The notes: generated by a model not told the origin, from the sequence alone. DNA of 64,000 bases from Oscillospiraceae bacterium (GCA_015064895.1 SVRI01000005.1:1-64000), one strand, 5' to 3'; shown: positions 26,352 to 36,345, numbered from the stretch's first letter. Numbers and translations: made by a program.

Positions 26352-27536
26352 CTAAAATTTTCTCCAGACCATCTTATTTACAACACCTGTATATGACTGG
26401 ATTATCTTAACAACCTTAGTTGAAACGTTTTCTTCAACGTATGTGGGAACAGGTATACCGTGGTCACCGTTATCGCACATAGAAACGGCTGTTTCAACCG
26501 CCTGAACAAGGCTGTTTTCGTCGATACCTGCAAGGATAAAGCAAGCCTTATCAAGTGCCTCGGGGCGTTCGGTTGAGGTTCTTATACATACTGCAGGGAA
26601 AGGATTTCCGACACTTGTAAAGAAGCTGGATTCCTCGGGAAGTGTACCTGAATCCGACACAACTGCATATGCATTCATCTGAAGGTGGTTATAGTCATGG
26701 AAACCGAGAGGTTCATGCTGAATAACACGCTTATCGAGTACAAAACCGCTTTCCGCAAGTCTCTTTTTGCTTCTGGGGTGGCAGGAGTAAAGAATGGGCA
26801 TATCATACTTTTCTGCAATCTTATTGATGGCTGTGAAAAGAGAAAGGAAGTTCTTTTCGGTATCGATATTTTCTTCTCTGTGAGCAGAAAGAAGGATATA
26901 CTTCTTGCTTTCAAGACCGAGTCTTGTAAGTATGTCGCTCTTTTTGATATCCTCAAGGTTATTATGAAGAACCTCTGCCATAGGCGAGCCTGTTACATAT
27001 GTACGTTCCTTGGGAAGTCCGCATTCGTGAAGGTATCTTCTGGCATGCTCGGAATATGCAAGGTTAACATCTGAAATGATGTCAACAATTCTTCTGTTTG
27101 TTTCTTCGGGAAGGCATTCATCCTTACATCTGTTACCTGCTTCCATATGGAAAATCGGGATATGAAGACGCTTTGCCGCAATTGCAGATAGACAGGAATT
27201 TGTATCACCGAGTATAAGAAGAGCATCGGGCTTTATCTCATTCATGAGCTTGTATGAACAGTTGATAATATTGCCGACGGTAGCACCGAGGTCATCACCT
27301 ACTGCATCCATATACACCTCGGGGTCTGCAAGCTTCAAGTCCTTGAAAAATACACCATTGAGGTTATAGTCATAGTTCTGACCCGTATGGGCAAGAACCG
27401 TGTCAAAATACTTTCTGCACTTATTGATAACAGCCGCAAGTCTTATGATTTCAGGTCTTGTTCCGACGATTATAAGAAGCTTGAGTCTGCCGTCATTTTT
27501 GAATTTTACATCTGAATAATCGAGTTTGATATCCAT
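26352..27536 (-). CDS. fnlC: UDP-GlcNAc 2-epimerase family enzyme of UDP-L-FucNAc synthesis
   Basis: 394 residues of the non-hydrolysing 2-epimerase family: VGTRPEIIRLAAVI, LILGDTNSCLSAI, HMEAGNRCKDECLPEE and SDSGTLPEESSF. The last two blocks are the versions found in CapG/FnlC rather than in WecB (compare 51944-53035, with SGGIQEEAP). It would catalyse the final C2 epimerisation giving UDP-N-acetyl-L-fucosamine. Its partners FnlB and FnlA lie upstream, with one acetyltransferase gene between. Confidence 0.9.
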   Translation of the reverse strand: MDIKLDYSDVKFKNDGRLKLLIIVGTRPEIIRLAAVINKCRKYFDTVLAHTGQNYDYNLNGVFFKDLKLADPEVYMDAVGDDLGATVGNIINCSYKLMNEIKPDALLILGDTNSCLSAIAAKRLHIPIFHMEAGNRCKDECLPEETNRRIVDIISDVNLAYSEHARRYLHECGLPKERTYVTGSPMAEVLHNNLEDIKKSDILTRLGLESKKYILLSAHREENIDTEKNFLSLFTAINKIAEKYDMPILYSCHPRSKKRLAESGFVLDKRVIQHEPLGFHDYNHLQMNAYAVVSDSGTLPEESSFFTSVGNPFPAVCIRTSTERPEALDKACFILAGIDENSLVQAVETAVSMCDNGDHGIPVPTYVEENVSTKVVKIIQSYTGVVNKMVWRKF

Positions 27537-27549
27537 GTTTCTTTATCTC

Positions 27550-28062
27550 CTAAAGTTTATATGTTCTGTTTTCTATTACCTGTCCTGCTTCAACCTTCAT
27601 GAAGGCAGGGATTCTGTTTTCCGCTTTAACAACAGCACCAAGGCACACATGAACGCCCTTTTCAATAATACATCCGTGGTCAACAATTGCTCCGCAATTT
27701 ATTATACAGCCTTTTTCAACTACCGTATCTGTATTCACCATGGCATTGGGAAGTACAACAGTCCCTTTTTCAAGTCTTGCCTTTGGGCTGATATAAGCCG
27801 TTTTATGGACAATTATCGGGATATTTGCACCATTTTCCTCCAGCTTTTCAATGAAAGAAAGACGTGCTTGGTTATTGCCGAAAGCAGGATATATTTCTGT
27901 GTCATCGGAAATGAATTTCTCGAAATCATCACATTTACCGACAACATTATCTGCCACTTTATTATCATCAAGAAATACGATTCTCTCATACTTTCCCGAC
28001 TGCTCTGCAACATCGCAAATCGTCTGTCCGTAACCGCCGGCACCAATTATTACTAAAATCAT
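27550..28062 (-). CDS. PglD/NeuD-type sugar acetyltransferase
   Basis: 170 residues, shorter than the typical 200. The N-terminal Rossmann-like part (LVIIGAGGYGQTICDVAEQS) and the hexapeptide-repeat part (AYISPKARLEKGTVVLPNAM, then NCGAIVDHGCIIEKGVHVCLG) are those of PglD and NeuD, which acetylate amino sugars or sialic acids; the His in VDHGC is the expected catalytic base. ATG overlaps the end of fnlB by four bases. It is inserted between fnlB and fnlC, whose pathway needs no acetyltransferase, so its substrate is unclear. Confidence 0.85.
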   Translation of the reverse strand: MILVIIGAGGYGQTICDVAEQSGKYERIVFLDDNKVADNVVGKCDDFEKFISDDTEIYPAFGNNQARLSFIEKLEENGANIPIIVHKTAYISPKARLEKGTVVLPNAMVNTDTVVEKGCIINCGAIVDHGCIIEKGVHVCLGAVVKAENRIPAFMKVEAGQVIENRTYKL

Positions 28063-29258
28063 TCCACTACCTCGAAAAAAGTATCGGGTTTATTTGGGTC
28101 AAAGCATTCATTTGCCCACATTACCGTTACCAAATTCTCTGTATCAGAGAGGTTGATGATATTATGGGTATATCCGGGAAGCATATGAACCGCCTCAATC
28201 TTTTCGCCCGAAACTTCAAAGTTCAAAACTTCATCCGAGCCGATTTTGCGTTCCTGAATAAGACCGTGACCCGAAACAACAATGAAAAACTCCCATTTTG
28301 TGTTATGCCAATGCTGTCCCTTTGTGATACCGGGCTTTGAAATATTGACAGAGAACTGACCGCACTTTTCGGTTTTAAGAAGTTCCGTAAATGAACCTCT
28401 TGCATCCACATTCATTTTAAGTTCAAAGCTCGCCTTTTCCTTAGGCAGATAGGATAGGTACGTGCTGTACAGTTTCTTTGCAAAGCTATTATAGGGAATC
28501 TCGGGCATAACAAGAGTTTTAGACTGGTCGCGGAAAGCTTCAAGAAGCTTTACAATTTCACCGAGGGTTACTCTATGTGTTACAGGTGCGGCGCAGTATT
28601 TTCCGTCGTCTGTGAGAACCGTCTTTATGCCGTCAAAGGTACATTTATGAGCCTTGCCTTCAAGAGCACAGAACATTTCATCCACAAGGTCGTCGATGTA
28701 GAGAAGTTCAAGCTCAACGGCAGGATCATTGACGGTTATCGGCAAATCATTTGCGATATTATTACAGAAAGTGGCAACGGCACTGTTATAATTGGGTCTG
28801 CACCATTTACCGAAAAGGTTGGGGAATCTGTAAACGAGCACCTTTGCACCCGTCTCTTTCTCATACTCAAAGAACAGGTCCTCCCCTGCCTTTTTACTTC
28901 TGCCGTAGTCACTGTCATAACGTCCTATAAGTGTTGCCTGAATTGAGGAAGACAAAACTATAGGACATTTATTGTTGTGTTTTTTTAATGTATCAAGAAG
29001 CGTTGATGCAAAGCCGAAATTACCCTGCATAAACTCCTCGGGATTCTGAGGACGGTTTACTCCCGCAAGATTAAAAACAAAGTCTGCATTTTTGCAAGCC
29101 TCGTCAAGAAGCTCTGCAGAAGAGTCAATATCATAAAGATAAAGTTCGCCTATTTCAAGGCCCGGACGGGTTCTATCCTTGCCGTCCTTTACATTCTGAA
29201 GTGCGGCTGCAAGATTCTTTCCAACAAAGCCTTTTGCACCTGTAATGAGAATATTCAT
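28059..29258 (-). CDS. fnlB: bifunctional reductase/epimerase of UDP-L-FucNAc synthesis (CapF-like)
   Basis: 399 residues. The N-terminal SDR half has TGAKGFVGKNLAAAL and the catalytic-type SDYGRSKKAGE; the C-terminal half (about 290-399) is a cupin: KCGQFSVNISKPGITKGQHW, HNTKWEFFIVVSGHG and HMLPGYTHNIINLS, with metal-binding histidines. This SDR plus cupin layout is specific to CapF/FnlB, which act on the keto-sugar made by FnlA to give UDP-N-acetyl-L-talosamine. Confidence 0.93.
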   Translation of the reverse strand: MNILITGAKGFVGKNLAAALQNVKDGKDRTRPGLEIGELYLYDIDSSAELLDEACKNADFVFNLAGVNRPQNPEEFMQGNFGFASTLLDTLKKHNNKCPIVLSSSIQATLIGRYDSDYGRSKKAGEDLFFEYEKETGAKVLVYRFPNLFGKWCRPNYNSAVATFCNNIANDLPITVNDPAVELELLYIDDLVDEMFCALEGKAHKCTFDGIKTVLTDDGKYCAAPVTHRVTLGEIVKLLEAFRDQSKTLVMPEIPYNSFAKKLYSTYLSYLPKEKASFELKMNVDARGSFTELLKTEKCGQFSVNISKPGITKGQHWHNTKWEFFIVVSGHGLIQERKIGSDEVLNFEVSGEKIEAVHMLPGYTHNIINLSDTENLVTVMWANECFDPNKPDTFFEVVE

Positions 29259-29267
29259 AATATCTCC

Positions 29268-30320
29268 TTAATACTTTCTGCCCATGGCATCAAGTTCATC
29301 TCTGATATACTGAAGTGTGAGAAGCTTTTCTTTTACTTGTTCTACATTAAGAAGTTCAGTGTTATGTGAATTGAACTCTGTAAGAGGATTTCTTTCGGTA
29401 TCGCCATCCTTAAAGTACTTATCATAATTAAGACCACGCTTATCTGAAGGCACTCTGTAGAAGTTACCCATATCAACGGCATTCGCACATTCTTCATTAG
29501 TGAGAAGTGTTTCATACATTTTTTCGCCGTGTCTGATACCGATAACCTTAATAGCATTTTTATCGCCGCCGAAGAGCTCGCAAACTGCCTCTGCCTGAGT
29601 CTGAATAGTACATGCAGGAGCCTTCTGAACAAGGATATCTCCCGTTGTGCCGTTTTCAAAGGCAAAGAGTACAAGGTCAACTGCCTCATCAAGGCTCATA
29701 ATAAATCTTGTCATTGTGCCGTCGGTGATGGTGATAGGATTGCCGTTCTTGATCTGTTCAATCCACAGAGGAATAACAGAGCCGCGTGAGCACATAACAT
29801 TACCGTATCTTGTACAGCAAATCTTTGTCTTTTCCTGTGCTACTGTTCTTGACTTTGCAACGATTACCTTTTCCATCATTGCCTTTGATGTACCCATTGC
29901 GTTGACAGGGTATGCAGCCTTATCGGTAGAAAGGCATACTACATTCTTAACGCCTGCTTCGATTGCAGCAGTAAGCACATTCTCTGTGCCGAGTACATTA
30001 GTTTTTACAGCCTCGATAGGGAAAAATTCGCAGGAAGGCACCTGCTTGAGTGCTGCTGCGTGGAAGATGTAATCTACGCCGTGCATTGCGTTTTTTACGC
30101 TGGCTAAATCTCTTACATCGCCGATATAGAACTTAATCTTATCAGCTACTTCAGGCATCTTTACCTGAAATTCGTGGCGCATATCGTCCTGCTTCTTTTC
30201 GTCGCGGGAAAATACGCGGATTTCTCCGATGTCTGTTCTCAAGAATCTGTTGAGCACAGCATTGCCGAATGAACCGGTACCGCCGGTGATGAGTAGGGTT
30301 TTACCTGTGAATGATGACAT
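29268..30320 (-). CDS. fnlA: UDP-GlcNAc 4,6-dehydratase/5-epimerase (CapE-like)
   Basis: 350 residues, extended SDR family. LLITGGTGSFGNAVLNRFL binds NADP; IRVFSRDEKKQDDMRHEF and the active-site region STDKAAYPVNAMGTSKAMME are diagnostic of FnlA/CapE (the usual YxxxK tyrosine is replaced, as known in this family). It starts the UDP-L-FucNAc branch from UDP-GlcNAc. Order fnlA, fnlB, acetyltransferase, fnlC on the minus strand. Confidence 0.93.
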   Translation of the reverse strand: MSSFTGKTLLITGGTGSFGNAVLNRFLRTDIGEIRVFSRDEKKQDDMRHEFQVKMPEVADKIKFYIGDVRDLASVKNAMHGVDYIFHAAALKQVPSCEFFPIEAVKTNVLGTENVLTAAIEAGVKNVVCLSTDKAAYPVNAMGTSKAMMEKVIVAKSRTVAQEKTKICCTRYGNVMCSRGSVIPLWIEQIKNGNPITITDGTMTRFIMSLDEAVDLVLFAFENGTTGDILVQKAPACTIQTQAEAVCELFGGDKNAIKVIGIRHGEKMYETLLTNEECANAVDMGNFYRVPSDKRGLNYDKYFKDGDTERNPLTEFNSHNTELLNVEQVKEKLLTLQYIRDELDAMGRKY

Positions 30321-30341
30321 AGTGGGTTCTCCTTTTTATAT

Positions 30342-31394
30342 TTACATTCTTATAGACTTTTTTATTATAGGTATTTTTGAGACAATAAAACAAACTGCGA
30401 AAGACACTGCAACTACAACGGAATAACTGCAAATAATATAAGCGAAAGGATTATGTACATACTTAATAACCCATCCAGCAATTGTTTGTATAAGGGGATG
30501 AACAATATACACACCGAAAGTCAAATTGGACAAAACGGCTAAAACGCTTTTTGTTTTATCACTAACAGTCATTTTTTGCTGACAATTTATTAAGATAAAA
30601 ACAGACACTGCATACATCAGAACAAATACATTCATATTAGAATAACCATTTGAATAATCTTTTGTACTCTGTACATACAGAATGGTTACTAACAAAGAAA
30701 AGATACCTAAACAATAGAATATCCATTTTTTCTTAATCCCTATATGTATGATATACCATCCAATCAAATAATACGTAACAAAACCACTAAAGAATCCAAG
30801 ATTCAGTTGCTCTACAAATTTAAGAGCAATTTCTGCATTTTGCCACATGAGCGTTATTCCTTTTATAATTGGCAAAGAGAATTGAGTTACTGTGGATATT
30901 GCTATAAAAGACAAAACAAGACGTTTGTTTTCTTTTTTCACAAACATTCTAAGAAACGGTGTTGCTAAATACAGAACAATTATCATATATAAATACCACA
31001 TATGATCGCAACCGTTAATAAAAGAATCAACTATCCTGTAAAAATCTATTTTCCCACCGTTCACTATAGACAACGCAATATTATAAAAAAAACAATATAC
31101 TATAGACCAAAACAGCAATAAGCAAACAATACTTTTAATGTTTTGTTTTATATTGACATTACGCTCCTCATCAAGCATCAAAGAGCCTGAAATCATCACA
31201 AAAAGAGGAACACCAATTCGGGAAATACTGTCAAAAATATTGCCGCATAAAAATTCAACCGAAGAAATATCATAGGAAACTACAAATTTTGACGACACGT
31301 GTATCATAATAACAGCCAACACAGCTATTATACGCGTAATATCAAGTGCGGAGTTTCTTTCTTTTCTTTCTTTTCTTTCGTCTGTTGTCATCAT
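30342..31394 (-). CDS. acyltransferase 3 family membrane protein
   Basis: 350 residues with about ten hydrophobic segments. The start LDITRIIAVLAVIMIHVSSK contains the conserved R and H of the acyltransferase 3 (OafA/WecH) family, and FVMISGSLML follows. Such enzymes move acetyl or similar groups onto surface glycans. Similar genes often modify repeat units; the acceptor is unknown. A second member of this family is at 47614-48576. Confidence 0.88.
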   Translation of the reverse strand: MMTTDERKERKERNSALDITRIIAVLAVIMIHVSSKFVVSYDISSVEFLCGNIFDSISRIGVPLFVMISGSLMLDEERNVNIKQNIKSIVCLLLFWSIVYCFFYNIALSIVNGGKIDFYRIVDSFINGCDHMWYLYMIIVLYLATPFLRMFVKKENKRLVLSFIAISTVTQFSLPIIKGITLMWQNAEIALKFVEQLNLGFFSGFVTYYLIGWYIIHIGIKKKWIFYCLGIFSLLVTILYVQSTKDYSNGYSNMNVFVLMYAVSVFILINCQQKMTVSDKTKSVLAVLSNLTFGVYIVHPLIQTIAGWVIKYVHNPFAYIICSYSVVVAVSFAVCFIVSKIPIIKKSIRM

Positions 31395-31411
31395 TGTACT
31401 CCAGTCAATTG

Positions 31412-33646
31412 CTACTTTTTAATCAAGTGATATATTCTGCTCTTAAGTGAAGGCTTTGCTATACCGCCGTATTTCTTAACAAGCGGACAAACTCCGTGCT
31501 CAGAATACATCTTTTTACTTTGGTCTCTGTCTGAAGGTTTGTCGCACGGTTTATGAAGCTGAGGCTGTTTTGCTGCTGAAATATCTGCCTGTACTTTTTG
31601 TCCTTCTGTTTTGTCAAACAAGCTCTGTCCTTTTTCCGTGTTTACCATGACCATAGAAACGCCGAGAGCATCTTCAAATTCAGGAAGTGTATTCTCAAGT
31701 CCCCAGAAGTCACTGATTGTAATATCAGAAACTCTCTGCGGGCTTGTATATTTACATTCATAACAGGATTCTCTTGTAATTCTGCCGGAATAATAAACAT
31801 TCATAAAAGCGGATGCAAATCTGTCGTTTTTCAGTTCTCTGCCATCAGAAAGAGTAACATAACATGAATTACCTCGCCATGAAATTTTTTTTGAACGGAA
31901 CTCATAGGACTTGACATTGCTCTTATAATAATTTTCGAGCCACTTTACAAAATCCTTAAAGACCGCAGGTGATGGAACACCATGGCATATTATATCGCAA
32001 AGATACAGGTTTTTATCGTTAATCTTTTTTACTTTTACAAAATTCTTTACCGCATCGACCTGACAAGGAGTGCCGGAAAATAAAACAATTTTACCGTTTG
32101 AAAGATCGTTTTGTATGCTTTCAAAGCATTTTGACATATTGCTTTGTACATACTTTGTACCCTGAACTTTCTCAAGAGCATCAAGGCTGTCGCAACGAAT
32201 ATGTAAAACACTGAAATCATCGTTTTGAACCGCTCCGTAGCACACGCCACCGTTTTCAAGAATACCTTTTGCCAGTGCTGCAAAAGCACCGCCCGAAGCA
32301 CTATTTTTTCGAAGCTCGTCATTTGCCTTAAAAGCAAAAGTATCTTTCGCTTCTGCTTTTTGAGGTTCATTTAAAGCTGAACAAGCTTTATAACACATGC
32401 CGCAGTCAATACATTTTGAGTTGTCGATGTTTGCACAGAGAAACCCCTCAACATCCGGATGAAGGCTGATTGCACCCGAAGGACATACCGCCTTGCATGC
32501 ACCGCAGCCTACACAATTTTTGTCTGCAATACTTTTATGCTCCGCTTCAAGAGCTCGCTTCAAAAACGCTTTGGAGTTTTCAATATATGAAGTAAGCTGC
32601 ACGTTATTTGAATAATCACACTTTCCTTCGGGAAGTATACCGTCCTCATTTACGAGACGGTTTACAAGGGATGCTTTTTCAAGAATATTTGTTATTCTTG
32701 TTCCCCTGTCCCTGTTTTCAAATGCAAAAAGCTCTTTTTGAAAAATCAAGGAAAACGCCGTTCCGTGAAAAGAGTTTGTAAACACATACTCTGCGTGTTT
32801 AATTGCACTGAGGAACTTATCAGGACCCAGACCTGTATATTGTCTATGTGTACTCTTTCTATTCTTAGTCTGACATATTTCAATTAGTTCAAGACCTTTT
32901 TCCTTGGCAAAAGCTTTTGCCATTTCAACCATTTTTGCATTCGCGACTATGCTGTAAACAAGAACATATTTCTTGTCTGTCAGCTTTTTTGATGCAATCT
33001 GCTCATAGCAGGAAGTGGCGGGTAAAAACACAGGATCGCATACACATTCCGCTTTTATTCCCGCAAGTTCACTTATGTATTCTGCTGAAGTTGCTTCTCT
33101 GAGCGAACAATAATCAAGCTCATTTATCCACTTTTTTGCCTTTTGTGCATCTTCGTCATTATACTTTTCTTTGCCAATACTTGGAGCATATGAAATGCGT
33201 TTTTTAACACCGTCAATACGGCAAAAGAAAAGCTCCTGAAGTCCGTCTGTAATATCGGGATTCCACACCTGGTCGCTTCCTGTAACAAGTGTATCATATC
33301 CTTGCTTTTTTATGTCATTGACATCTTCGCAAAACGGCGAAAGCTTATAGTAATTCTTCCAGAATTTTCTGAAAGATGAAAGTCTTTTGTGCTTTTCGGG
33401 CGCTGATAGTGCAAGAGCAACAGCAAGTTTTGCTTTTCTTGACAGGCTCTTACTTTTTTCATTATCCCATGAAAGCTTCAGCCATGACAAAAGACGTGTG
33501 AACTTTAAATCCTCAGGAGAAGTATAATCTACGGTTTCACAATCAAAACCAAGAGAATTAATATAATTACAAAGTGCAAAAGCCTGAAGATTTGCACCGT
33601 AATTGGTGTTTTTATGCACCGTAAGAATGCCTATCTTTTGTTTCAT
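31412..33646 (-). CDS. polysaccharide pyruvyl transferase fused to ferredoxin and FrhB-like domains
   Basis: 744 residues in three parts. Residues 1-365 form a polysaccharide pyruvyl transferase domain (ILTVHKNTNYGANLQAFAL, VTGSDQVWNPD, FTNSFHGTAFSLIF). Residues 375-425 carry two 4Fe-4S motifs: Cys378, 381, 384, 388 and Cys412, 415, 418, 422. Residues 435-744 resemble the C-terminal part of coenzyme F420 hydrogenase/dehydrogenase beta subunit (GVCYGAVQND, SGTPCQVDAVKNF, CDIICHGVPSPAVFKDF). In other loci these are often separate neighbouring genes. The first domain would add a pyruvate ketal to a sugar; the redox part has no proven role there. ATG overlaps the preceding flippase stop by four bases. 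Confidence 0.87.
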   Translation of the reverse strand: MKQKIGILTVHKNTNYGANLQAFALCNYINSLGFDCETVDYTSPEDLKFTRLLSWLKLSWDNEKSKSLSRKAKLAVALALSAPEKHKRLSSFRKFWKNYYKLSPFCEDVNDIKKQGYDTLVTGSDQVWNPDITDGLQELFFCRIDGVKKRISYAPSIGKEKYNDEDAQKAKKWINELDYCSLREATSAEYISELAGIKAECVCDPVFLPATSCYEQIASKKLTDKKYVLVYSIVANAKMVEMAKAFAKEKGLELIEICQTKNRKSTHRQYTGLGPDKFLSAIKHAEYVFTNSFHGTAFSLIFQKELFAFENRDRGTRITNILEKASLVNRLVNEDGILPEGKCDYSNNVQLTSYIENSKAFLKRALEAEHKSIADKNCVGCGACKAVCPSGAISLHPDVEGFLCANIDNSKCIDCGMCYKACSALNEPQKAEAKDTFAFKANDELRKNSASGGAFAALAKGILENGGVCYGAVQNDDFSVLHIRCDSLDALEKVQGTKYVQSNMSKCFESIQNDLSNGKIVLFSGTPCQVDAVKNFVKVKKINDKNLYLCDIICHGVPSPAVFKDFVKWLENYYKSNVKSYEFRSKKISWRGNSCYVTLSDGRELKNDRFASAFMNVYYSGRITRESCYECKYTSPQRVSDITISDFWGLENTLPEFEDALGVSMVMVNTEKGQSLFDKTEGQKVQADISAAKQPQLHKPCDKPSDRDQSKKMYSEHGVCPLVKKYGGIAKPSLKSRIYHLIKK

Positions 33647-35121
33647 GCATTTGCCTCCTGAGCATTGTTTTCTTTTTTGCCTTCTTTCATTGCTTTAAAC
33701 ATTCCTACAATCTTATTTCTGAAAATTATCACTGCAAGAAGAATTACCAGTATAAGCGCAATCTTCATAACAAGACTGTTATAGAAGAACATTCCATAAA
33801 CCATAAGCACGGCAAATGCACCGTAAATACAGAACAAAAACTTAAGATTTATAATCTTGTCCAAGTTTTTCTCAAACTTTTTTACGGTAAAATAGTACAA
33901 GAACATCTGAAGAAAACTGCATATAAGAGTTGTATAACCTACTGCGATTGCTCCAAAGAGAGTAAGCCCGATTGCATTCAAAACAATGTTTGCAACACCG
34001 CAAGTAATGGAAATTGCCGACATATGGCCGGTCTTTTCATAGTAGAAAAGGATGTTGCCGATAAGACCCGTTACAAACGCTACAAGCACAGAAAAAGCAA
34101 GAGGAGCCACAAACCATATTGCATCTAAATACTCTTTGGTTGCAAAAATGAGTATACCCTCTTTTGCAAAAAGAACAATTCCTATGCAGATTACTCCCAC
34201 AAGGGTTGAGCATCCGAGAACAGTAATATACAAATCCTTGAGTTTGTTCTTTTTTATTGACTGCAGTGTATACGGGATTAGAGAATGGTTTATAGCCTGT
34301 GTAACAATTGAAACAACGCCCGTTATACTATGGGCTATACTGTACAGTCCTGCCGATTCTCGACTTATCATATTATCAAGCATAAGTTTATCGCCTGAGT
34401 TTAACCATATCGACGACAAATAATGAGGAAGCAGAGGCAGATTGAATTTAAGGGCATATATCCAATACTTTTTATGGAATACCGTTTTACCCTTCTTCAA
34501 TGTCGTCACAAGTATGTAAATACCTATTACAATACCTACAACGCCTGCACCGATTACCTTGGCAAACGCCTTATGTCCGGGGAACATATATATTGCGGCA
34601 ATTGCAATTGCAGGGCTTCCTATTGCATTGACAAAAGTAAATGCTATAACCTTCTTATACTTGAAATTAAACCTTTCGCGCATAATCCAGAAGGATGTTG
34701 CTGCACTTGTAAAGGTCTGAAGCCACATATAAAGAAGATATATGTTATCCATCTCAAAAAGCGACGGAAACAAAATGTTTATCAGAATACAAACAGTATA
34801 GACAAGAACAGATGCCACTGCCGTAAGTCCCAGCATACTGGAGGTATAAGCATCAACATCGTCCTCGTATTTTGTCATGGCAACATTATAAACACCGCCT
34901 GCAAGGGTAAGGGTTGCAAATATACTGATTACACCTTCCCAAGTCACAAAGACACTTGTTGTACCGTAATCGGCAACATCCATGAGTCTTGTGAATATGG
35001 GAGTTGTTATAAAGGATATACCCTTGAGTGCAATGTTTGATATTACAAACCAAAAGGATGCCTTGGCTGCAGGTGACATTGCGTTTATTTTATTAAAGAA
35101 CTTTTTTAATTTTCCTATCAT
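33643..35121 (-). CDS. Wzx-type polysaccharide flippase, unit 2
   Basis: 492 residues, many membrane segments, with the N-terminus AKASFWFVISNIALKGISFI and FTRLMDVADYGTTSVFVTWE typical of Wzx/RfbX-type flippases. It would flip the undecaprenyl-linked repeat unit of unit 2. It differs in length and sequence from the 459-residue flippase of unit 1. Its end overlaps the start of the pyruvyl transferase fusion (ATGA). Confidence 0.88.
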   Translation of the reverse strand: MIGKLKKFFNKINAMSPAAKASFWFVISNIALKGISFITTPIFTRLMDVADYGTTSVFVTWEGVISIFATLTLAGGVYNVAMTKYEDDVDAYTSSMLGLTAVASVLVYTVCILINILFPSLFEMDNIYLLYMWLQTFTSAATSFWIMRERFNFKYKKVIAFTFVNAIGSPAIAIAAIYMFPGHKAFAKVIGAGVVGIVIGIYILVTTLKKGKTVFHKKYWIYALKFNLPLLPHYLSSIWLNSGDKLMLDNMISRESAGLYSIAHSITGVVSIVTQAINHSLIPYTLQSIKKNKLKDLYITVLGCSTLVGVICIGIVLFAKEGILIFATKEYLDAIWFVAPLAFSVLVAFVTGLIGNILFYYEKTGHMSAISITCGVANIVLNAIGLTLFGAIAVGYTTLICSFLQMFLYYFTVKKFEKNLDKIINLKFLFCIYGAFAVLMVYGMFFYNSLVMKIALILVILLAVIIFRNKIVGMFKAMKEGKKENNAQEANA

Positions 35122-35134
35122 AAAACACCTTTTT

Positions 35135-36334
35135 TTAGAGCAGCCAGAGTTTTTCTACCATTTCTGCTATTTTTTTATCGTCAAAACGATTGTTTTCAAG
35201 ATTATTTTTAATTTTTGTTGCAAGATCTTTATCAAACAGAACTTCTTTAACAGCCTTTGCAACACTTTCGGGGTTTCTTTCGGTTACAACACCTGTTATT
35301 CCCTGTTCAATTAAATCACGGTGAGCACCGATATTTGAAACGACTATCGGTTTTAAAAGATACTTTGCCTCATCAACAACAAGCGGTCTTCCCTCATATT
35401 CCGAAAGCTGAACGCAAACATCAGCCATGTTCATATAAGAGTATGGATTCTCTGTTGAACCCGTAAGAACCACCTTGTCTTCAAGACCGAGTGATTTAAT
35501 CTGAGAACGAAGGTTATCTTCCTCTTCTCCCGAGCCGACAATATACCATTTGAAATCTATGCCTTCATCCAAAAGAAGCTTTGCAGTATCAACAGCGATA
35601 TCAAAGCCTTTTAGCTTTACAAGTCTTCCGACAGAGCAAATGGCATATTCGCTGTCCTTTTCAAGTACAGTTTCACCGACCATCCTGTCAATCTTTTGTG
35701 TATCAATGACATTGGGTATTACAACAAGCTTTTCCGAAAGATTCGGCATAAGCCCCAGTATTTCTCTTTTTGAGTTTTCAGACACGGTAACCACATTTTT
35801 CATTTTGGAAAAGCGGGTTATGTCAAGATGTACATTGGGATATGTTTTGGAATAGTCGGTATGTATCCAGCCGATTTTCACGTCGGCATCAACCATATCC
35901 GATACATAATAATTAGGTCCGCCTTCCATATAGCCGACAGCAATATCATAGTGTTTATCAAGCCTGAGCATTGCTTTTTTCTGTACGAACCAGTCAAATC
36001 TTGAGTTTCTGTAGCATTTTTTACCCACAATTTTATAAAGCACAGGTTCAAGACCCCATATGATTCTGAAAAAAGCAAGACCGATTCTGCCTCTTTTCAA
36101 AAGGCTCTTAAATGAAGAAAACATACCTTTGAAGAATACATCACGGTAAAGAGAATTGTCGCTTATGACATTTACCCTCTCATCCAGTCTATCCGCATAT
36201 ATTCCTTTGTCTGCAAAGGTATACACGTCAACATTATATTTTTCAAAGTCCCAGTACTTCAAAAGACCGTAAAGGCTTTTTTCGGCACCGCCCGTTGTAA
36301 GCGACGGGATTACAAATAAAATGTTTTTCTTCAT
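35135..36334 (-). CDS. glycosyltransferase family 4 protein
   Basis: 399 residues. VIPSLTTGGAEKSLYGLLKY at the N-terminus is the GGAE loop typical of GT4 enzymes; AICSVGRLVKLKGFDIAVDT and SEYEGRPLVVDEAKYLLKPI form the donor site. The glutamate motif has DEAK where EAM is usual, a common variant. Donor and acceptor unknown; part of unit 2. Confidence 0.87.
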   Translation of the reverse strand: MKKNILFVIPSLTTGGAEKSLYGLLKYWDFEKYNVDVYTFADKGIYADRLDERVNVISDNSLYRDVFFKGMFSSFKSLLKRGRIGLAFFRIIWGLEPVLYKIVGKKCYRNSRFDWFVQKKAMLRLDKHYDIAVGYMEGGPNYYVSDMVDADVKIGWIHTDYSKTYPNVHLDITRFSKMKNVVTVSENSKREILGLMPNLSEKLVVIPNVIDTQKIDRMVGETVLEKDSEYAICSVGRLVKLKGFDIAVDTAKLLLDEGIDFKWYIVGSGEEEDNLRSQIKSLGLEDKVVLTGSTENPYSYMNMADVCVQLSEYEGRPLVVDEAKYLLKPIVVSNIGAHRDLIEQGITGVVTERNPESVAKAVKEVLFDKDLATKIKNNLENNRFDDKKIAEMVEKLWLL

Positions 36335-36345
36335 TTTGAGTCCTC

